Below, piece after piece: positions 22,484 through 26,271 of a stretch of DNA of 26,271 nt (position 1 is the stretch's first letter; each line of letters starts with the position of its first letter). The notes beneath the pieces were generated by a model. It saw nothing but the letters and a program-made list of their open reading frames with translations. It made no database searches and had not been told where the DNA came from. The stretch lies in contig CAYLNH010000076.1 of assembly GCA_964384625.1 (NCBI GenBank), positions 1 through 26,271 of the forward strand. Reading direction: 5' to 3'. The translations under genes and the position numbers were made by a program. Origin of the DNA: CAYLNH01 sp964384625 (GTDB lineage: Bacteria > Verrucomicrobiota > Lentisphaeria > JABSQK01).

Positions 22484-23611
22484 TTGCGGATACTGATCAA
22501 AGGTGCCGGCATTTGTGGGTGCGCCCTGGCGCGACTGCTGAGTGATCGCGGCGCCGTTGTGAGAATCGTTGAAAAGGCCGAGCGCATCGGCGGCTTGTGT
22601 GTTACGGATGTGTCCGCCGACGGCGTGCAATACGAGCCTTATGGGGCCCGGACCTTTCACACGGATCAGAGTCGGGTCTGGCAGTTTGCCGGACGCTTCG
22701 GCGAGTTCAGCGACTATGTTCACCGGAAAGGGATGATCGTCGACGGCCGGCTGCTGCCGTTCCCGATGACGCTGGCGGCGATTGATTCTCTCGGGCCGGC
22801 GGCGACGATCCGGGCGGAGCTGGATCGGCGGCCGGCGAAGCCGGATGAAAGCAACTTTGAAACTGCATGCCGCTCCTTGTTCGGGGAGACGCTGTACCGA
22901 ATGTTCATCGAGAACTACACCCGCAAGATGTGGGGCTTGGAGCCGGCCCGGCTGACGGCGGACTGGGCGCCGAAGCGCCTGGAATTCCGACAGGATTCAA
23001 GCGCCGGGCTGTTCGGCAGCGAATGGCAGGGACTGCCGCTTCAGGGATACTCCGCCTGGCTGGAAAACATGGTTGCGGGCATTCCGGTCGAAGTCGGCCG
23101 CCATGCTCCCGATGAGTCCGGTTTTGACCTTGTGGTTTCTTCCGCGCGCCTCGACGAATCGCTTGATTACCGCTTCGGCGCCCTGCAATACCGTTGTGTC
23201 GAGTTCGACCTCCGCCGCGACGAGGACTGGGAGGAGCCCGCATTCGGTACGATCAATCTGCCGCAAGACGATTGGTTTTTCAGGAAATGCAATTTTAATG
23301 TGCTCCACCAGCAACTGGATCGACGTTCTCTGATCCAGTACCAGCGGGCAGTAGCATGCGGTCCTGATCAGATGCCGATGTATCCGTTGACCACCCGCGA
23401 AAACGAGGCACGGTTCCAACAGTACCTGGAGGAAGCCTGTCGGCGTTCCACGTTCTGCCCGGCCGGTCGGCTGGGACTGTTCAAATACCTTGATATGGAC
23501 GAAGCAATTGATGCGGCATTCTGTCTGGCCGACCTGGTTGCGGACTACCCGCGCTTGACGGCGACGGAACGGGTTGCCGCGATCTCGAGAATCCGAAGCA
23601 GGTACGCCTGA
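22484..23611 (+). CDS. UDP-galactopyranose mutase-like flavoprotein
   Basis: The 375-residue protein has the length and layout of UDP-galactopyranose mutase, which makes UDP-galactofuranose for glycans. The FAD-binding start is KGAGICGCALARLL, with an acidic end VRIVEKAERIGGLC. Family segments follow: YGARTFHTD, YTRKMWGLEP, FRQDSS...WQGLPLQGY and a C-terminal GRLGLFKYLDMDEAI. By eye alignment the Arg in FRQDSS matches a substrate-binding Arg of known mutases. The flavin-side His of the canonical YGPHIFHT is replaced by Arg (YGARTFHT). The start is TTG, with AAGGA upstream. It overlaps the radical SAM gene by one base (TGATG). It is a divergent mutase or a related sugar-nucleotide flavoenzyme. 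Confidence 0.8.
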   Translation: MRILIKGAGICGCALARLLSDRGAVVRIVEKAERIGGLCVTDVSADGVQYEPYGARTFHTDQSRVWQFAGRFGEFSDYVHRKGMIVDGRLLPFPMTLAAIDSLGPAATIRAELDRRPAKPDESNFETACRSLFGETLYRMFIENYTRKMWGLEPARLTADWAPKRLEFRQDSSAGLFGSEWQGLPLQGYSAWLENMVAGIPVEVGRHAPDESGFDLVVSSARLDESLDYRFGALQYRCVEFDLRRDEDWEEPAFGTINLPQDDWFFRKCNFNVLHQQLDRRSLIQYQRAVACGPDQMPMYPLTTRENEARFQQYLEEACRRSTFCPAGRLGLFKYLDMDEAIDAAFCLADLVADYPRLTATERVAAISRIRSRYA

Positions 23612-24609
23612 TGCAGCTGACTTCGACCGGAAAACTACACGTGCACTTCCGTGGCTTCCCGGCTGGGGATCGGCGCCGGCTGCGGTGCAATCTTCGGTGT
23701 TCCTACTGCAACCAGCAGTACGTTGAGACCATCCCGTTCAGCCGCGAGGAGTTTGACCGAGGCAGGCGGCTTTGGGATGCTCTGGAGCAGGTTGAGGACG
23801 ACATCGTTACCCGGATCAACTTTGACGGCGAGACGGTCTTCGACCCCTGGGCCCGCAAGATCGTGGGCGACATCAGTTTCAGAAAGAACGTTGTCGCCTG
23901 CGAAGTCATCACCAACAACTCCATGGATCCGCGCAAGTACCTGGACCAATGGGATGTGCCGAAGATGTCGTTCAACTGCTCGTTTCATCCGGAGCAGATG
24001 ACGCTGACTCGGTTTCTGGCGAACCTGGACCACCTGTTGGCTGCCGGCCGACCGTGTTTCGCCACCGTGGTTGCCGCCCCGGCAGTGATTCCACAGTTGC
24101 CGAGCATTGCCGCGGCGCTGGCATCGCGCGGCGTGGCCTTTCGACCGCAATTGCTGCTGGGCGGCTATTCGCGGCGGTTCCCGCGTTTCGCCAAGCGGGT
24201 GCTTACGACCTTGGCGAATCGCTTTCGCCTCGGCATTTATCCGGAGCGGTATACGCCGGAGGAGCTTGGCGAAATCGAGAAGTACTTCTATAGTCCCGAA
24301 GAATTTGCCTATCAACTCGGGCAACAGACTGAAGGGTGCCTCTGCTATGCCGGGGTAGACATGATCACGGTATTCCTCGACGGCACTGTGACTCGTTGTT
24401 TCGGCGGTGAACTCGGGAGTGTGACGGAGTTGACCACCGGCGCCGTCTCATTGAGAAACGAGGCCTACCCCTGTCCGTTTCCCCGTTGCCAATGCCCGGC
24501 CTATATGATCTTTCTGAAGGAGTTCCGTAAGCGCTACCCACTGGCACAGGAGTATGCTGACCACTATGAACGAACCGACAACAGAGAACTGCAGGGACAC
24601 GATCTTTGA
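23611..24609 (+). CDS. Radical SAM enzyme with Cys-rich C-terminal segment
   Basis: The 332-residue protein has the radical SAM cluster motif C26-x3-C30-x2-C33 (RCNLRCSYC), which binds a 4Fe-4S cluster and SAM. Downstream are barrel-like elements: RINFDGETVFDPW where a glycine-rich SAM strand is expected, VITNNS and MSFNCSFHPEQ. The C-terminal part has six more cysteines (243, 245, 263, 288, 293, 295). They are arranged as GCLCYAG, DGTVTRCFGG and CPFPRCQCP, resembling SPASM-type domains that bind auxiliary Fe-S clusters. The substrate is unknown; such enzymes modify peptides, sugars or other small molecules. It overlaps the next gene by 56 bases or, with the alternative start there, 44 bases. 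Confidence 0.85.
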   Translation: MQLTSTGKLHVHFRGFPAGDRRRLRCNLRCSYCNQQYVETIPFSREEFDRGRRLWDALEQVEDDIVTRINFDGETVFDPWARKIVGDISFRKNVVACEVITNNSMDPRKYLDQWDVPKMSFNCSFHPEQMTLTRFLANLDHLLAAGRPCFATVVAAPAVIPQLPSIAAALASRGVAFRPQLLLGGYSRRFPRFAKRVLTTLANRFRLGIYPERYTPEELGEIEKYFYSPEEFAYQLGQQTEGCLCYAGVDMITVFLDGTVTRCFGGELGSVTELTTGAVSLRNEAYPCPFPRCQCPAYMIFLKEFRKRYPLAQEYADHYERTDNRELQGHDL

Positions 24610-25333
24610 TTCGGACAAGCCCGTTGGCGATTTCACGTTCAACCGCGAAGTGGCGGACGTTTTTGACGAGATGTTGGATCGCAGTGTGCCGTTTTATGCG
24701 GAAATGCAGAGGATGGTCGCTGAAACGGCAAAGGCGTTTGTTCAGGACGGCAGCCGCATATACGACCTTGGCTGTTCCACGGGGACGACTGTGCTGGGGA
24801 TCCTCAGCCGACTGGCGGATAACGATGTTGAAGTCGTGGGGGTGGACAATTCCGAAGCGATGCTGGAGCACGCGCGCCGCCGCCTGCAGGAAAAGGGGCT
24901 GGCGGAAAAGTGTCATTTCCGCCTGGCCGATCTCTCCGGGCCGGTTTCCCTGGATTCGCCGGCCGTTGTAACGATGATTCTGACGCTTCAGTTCATCCGG
25001 CCGGCGCAACGCGAGTTTCTGATCAAACACATCTATGATCAGCTGCTTCCGGGAGGATGTCTCATCCTGGTGGAGAAGACGATCGGAGCGGATTCCATTA
25101 CCAACCGGCTGTTCATCGATCTATATCACAAGTTCAAACAGCGCAACGGCTACTCGGAGTTGGAGATCGCCAGGAAACGGGAGGCGCTGGAAAACGTGCT
25201 GATTCCTTACACGCGGGAAGAGAATCGACAATTGCTGCGGCGCAACGGATTCTCGATCATCGATCTCTTCTTCTCCTGGTACAACTTCTCCGGCTTTCTC
25301 GCGGTCAAGCAACGGAATCCCGGCGATGCGTAA
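24554..25333 (+). CDS. CmoA-like carboxy-S-adenosylmethionine synthase family protein
   Basis: The 259-residue class I methyltransferase-fold protein closely resembles CmoA over its whole length. CmoA converts SAM and prephenate to carboxy-SAM for tRNA wobble-uridine modification. Shared segments are RDTIF, DFTFNREVADVFDEM, RSVPFY, the SAM-binding IYDLGCSTGTT, TLQFI, LPGGCLILVEK and FKQRNGYSELEI..KR..LENV. An ATG at 24566 is an alternative start. The gene begins inside the radical SAM gene and ends inside the next gene. Its usual partner cmoB is not in the window, and the neighbours are glycan or natural-product type enzymes. It may be the housekeeping cmoA or a paralogue providing carboxy-SAM to this cassette. 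Confidence 0.82.
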   Translation: MLTTMNEPTTENCRDTIFDSDKPVGDFTFNREVADVFDEMLDRSVPFYAEMQRMVAETAKAFVQDGSRIYDLGCSTGTTVLGILSRLADNDVEVVGVDNSEAMLEHARRRLQEKGLAEKCHFRLADLSGPVSLDSPAVVTMILTLQFIRPAQREFLIKHIYDQLLPGGCLILVEKTIGADSITNRLFIDLYHKFKQRNGYSELEIARKREALENVLIPYTREENRQLLRRNGFSIIDLFFSWYNFSGFLAVKQRNPGDA

Positions 25334-26096
25334 CGTGCCGCAATACCGTAAATGGACCCCCGCCTGGTTCGTCCACGTCCTCCGGGATTTCGCGCCCGGC
25401 GAGATCTGCTGTGGCGCGATCAACCTGATGCTGGGCGACCATCTGCTTGGTTCCCGCCATGCCGTCGGTATCTATCACTGGCCGACCAAGAGCTATGAAG
25501 CCTGGATCACGCTCCAGAATCTGCTGTATCTGATCAAGCCCCGGACGATGGTGGAACTGGGCGCCGGCCGGAGTTCGCATTACCTTTCGGAATACGCGTT
25601 CAAGAACGATGCCGCCTATGTGTCGTTCGAGCAGCATCTGTTTTACTACTGGAAACTGCGTCGCGGTCTGAAGGCGGCGTTCCTGCCGAACCACCACATC
25701 AAATATGCTCCGCTAAAGCAGGACTGGTATTCACCGCGGCGGGTCCGACAGTACCTCAGAAATTTCGAGTCGATCGAATTCCTATTCTATGACGGCCCGG
25801 CTACTCCCAGCGGCGGTTCCAGAAATTCAGCCGCATTCGAGGAAATCATTTTCCCCCTCCTGAACCAGGTGAAAATGGTTCTGGTGGATGATGTCCACCG
25901 GGAGCTGGAAAACCGGATAGCCGGAAAACTCTGCCGTCGATTCAGACTGCATCGCTACGACCTGTTCTCCTGCAGCGATGATACGCGTATGGCATTCCTC
26001 TTCAACGACGCGGCGAATGCCGCGATGAAACAACTTCACGAGCCGGTGCAGAAACTCCTGCAGCCTCCGCCTGAGGCGACCGGGACGGAGGTCTGA
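25326..26096 (+). CDS. Class I SAM methyltransferase-like protein
   Basis: The 256-residue protein has the SAM-binding first strand and loop of Rossmann-type methyltransferases (TMVELGAGRSSHYLSEYA, about 74-91). The second strand, AAYVSFEQ, has Glu at the ribose-binding position. A later acidic segment (EFLFYDGPATPSGGSRNS) is followed by VKMVLVDDVHR. The DGP...R and VDDVH features resemble the Methyltransf_24-type group often found in glycan and capsule loci. The first 70 residues (RKWTPAWFVHVLRDF) have no motif I can name. It overlaps the CmoA-like gene by eight bases. Its substrate is not predictable, and a non-methylating relative is possible. Confidence 0.7.
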   Translation: MRNVPQYRKWTPAWFVHVLRDFAPGEICCGAINLMLGDHLLGSRHAVGIYHWPTKSYEAWITLQNLLYLIKPRTMVELGAGRSSHYLSEYAFKNDAAYVSFEQHLFYYWKLRRGLKAAFLPNHHIKYAPLKQDWYSPRRVRQYLRNFESIEFLFYDGPATPSGGSRNSAAFEEIIFPLLNQVKMVLVDDVHRELENRIAGKLCRRFRLHRYDLFSCSDDTRMAFLFNDAANAAMKQLHEPVQKLLQPPPEATGTEV

Positions 26097-26245
26097 TGCA
26101 GGCGGTCCGACGCCTCGCCAGAAAACGGCATTTGCTGCGTGCCGCGTTGGAGGAGCGACTGCTGCAGCCGCTGTGCGCCGCGTACATCCGTCGACTGCAG
26201 GAACAGACCGCCGCCTTCCTTAGGCGTCGTCCGCAAATAACTTGA
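26096..26245 (+). CDS. Possible 49-residue basic small protein
   Basis: An ATG at 26096 overlaps the previous stop (TGATG) and opens a frame of 49 codons to TGA at 26243-26245. GGAGGT at 26087-26092 is close upstream. The product is Arg- and Leu-rich (AVRRLARKRHLLRA, LEERLLQPL, FLRRRP) and is predicted as one or two amphipathic helices. No family is recognised. Stop/start overlaps link most genes of this cassette, which supports translation. It could instead be chance, since short open frames are common in GC-rich DNA. Confidence 0.4.
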   Translation: MQAVRRLARKRHLLRAALEERLLQPLCAAYIRRLQEQTAAFLRRRPQIT

Positions 26246-26271
26246 ACATCTGTGTTATTGCCTCCATATTC

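Noticed and set aside
22114..22545. Several short + strand open frames between the VWA gene and the Glf-like gene
   Set aside because: Overlapping frames in different phases, no start signals, and no plausible products.

Overview
The window is GC-rich bacterial DNA, densely coded on both strands, with many ATGA-type stop/start overlaps. No rRNA, tRNA, CRISPR array, transposase or flagellar gene was found. Several gene types point to a Gram-negative environmental bacterium: an outer-membrane porin, a BatA-type/VWA gene pair, a two-subunit Fe-S fumarase and a TIM-barrel sugar epimerase of a kind common in Planctomycetota, Lentisphaerota and Hydrogenedentota. That placement is an inference from gene content only; no marker gene is present.

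Region 1 (1-12945, + strand) is a sensory locus. It opens with the last 17 codons of a small PstS-like periplasmic protein, then a porin, then a complete second PstS-like protein and a hairpin. Next comes a nearly full chemotaxis set: MCP, CheA with two HPt domains, CheW, an ABC-type solute-binding protein with no permease, a Cache-type MCP, CheR, CheB, CheD, a CheY-like regulator and a CheX-like phosphatase. CheB is broken. Its receiver half and methylesterase half lie in different frames, and the receiver segment carrying the conserved Lys-Pro is missing. The porin and binding proteins suggest that the system senses solutes captured in the periplasm.

Region 2 (12946-14433) holds a Sel1-repeat lipoprotein and then a 472-base gap. 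The gap contains a large nested inverted repeat of about 210 bp between convergent genes.

Region 3 (14434-17383, - strand) holds an epimerase/isomerase, a DinB-like protein and the alpha and beta subunits of a fumarase/tartrate dehydratase-type enzyme. An 89-bp inverted-repeat element flanked by 8-bp direct repeats separates the DinB-like gene from the fumarase pair.

Region 4 (17384-22147) starts with a divergent 412-base intergenic region containing a G-run, a hairpin and a tandem repeat. Two overlapping genes follow for membrane-anchored VWA proteins (BatA type, and VWA plus glutamine-amidotransferase-like).

Region 5 (22148-26271, + strand) is an accessory-looking cassette of overlapping genes: a UDP-galactopyranose mutase-like flavoprotein, a radical SAM enzyme with extra C-terminal cysteines, a CmoA-like carboxy-SAM synthase, another class I methyltransferase-like protein and a 49-codon ORF. 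I know of no described pathway with this combination, so it is the best candidate for an undescribed system. It probably continues past the right edge.
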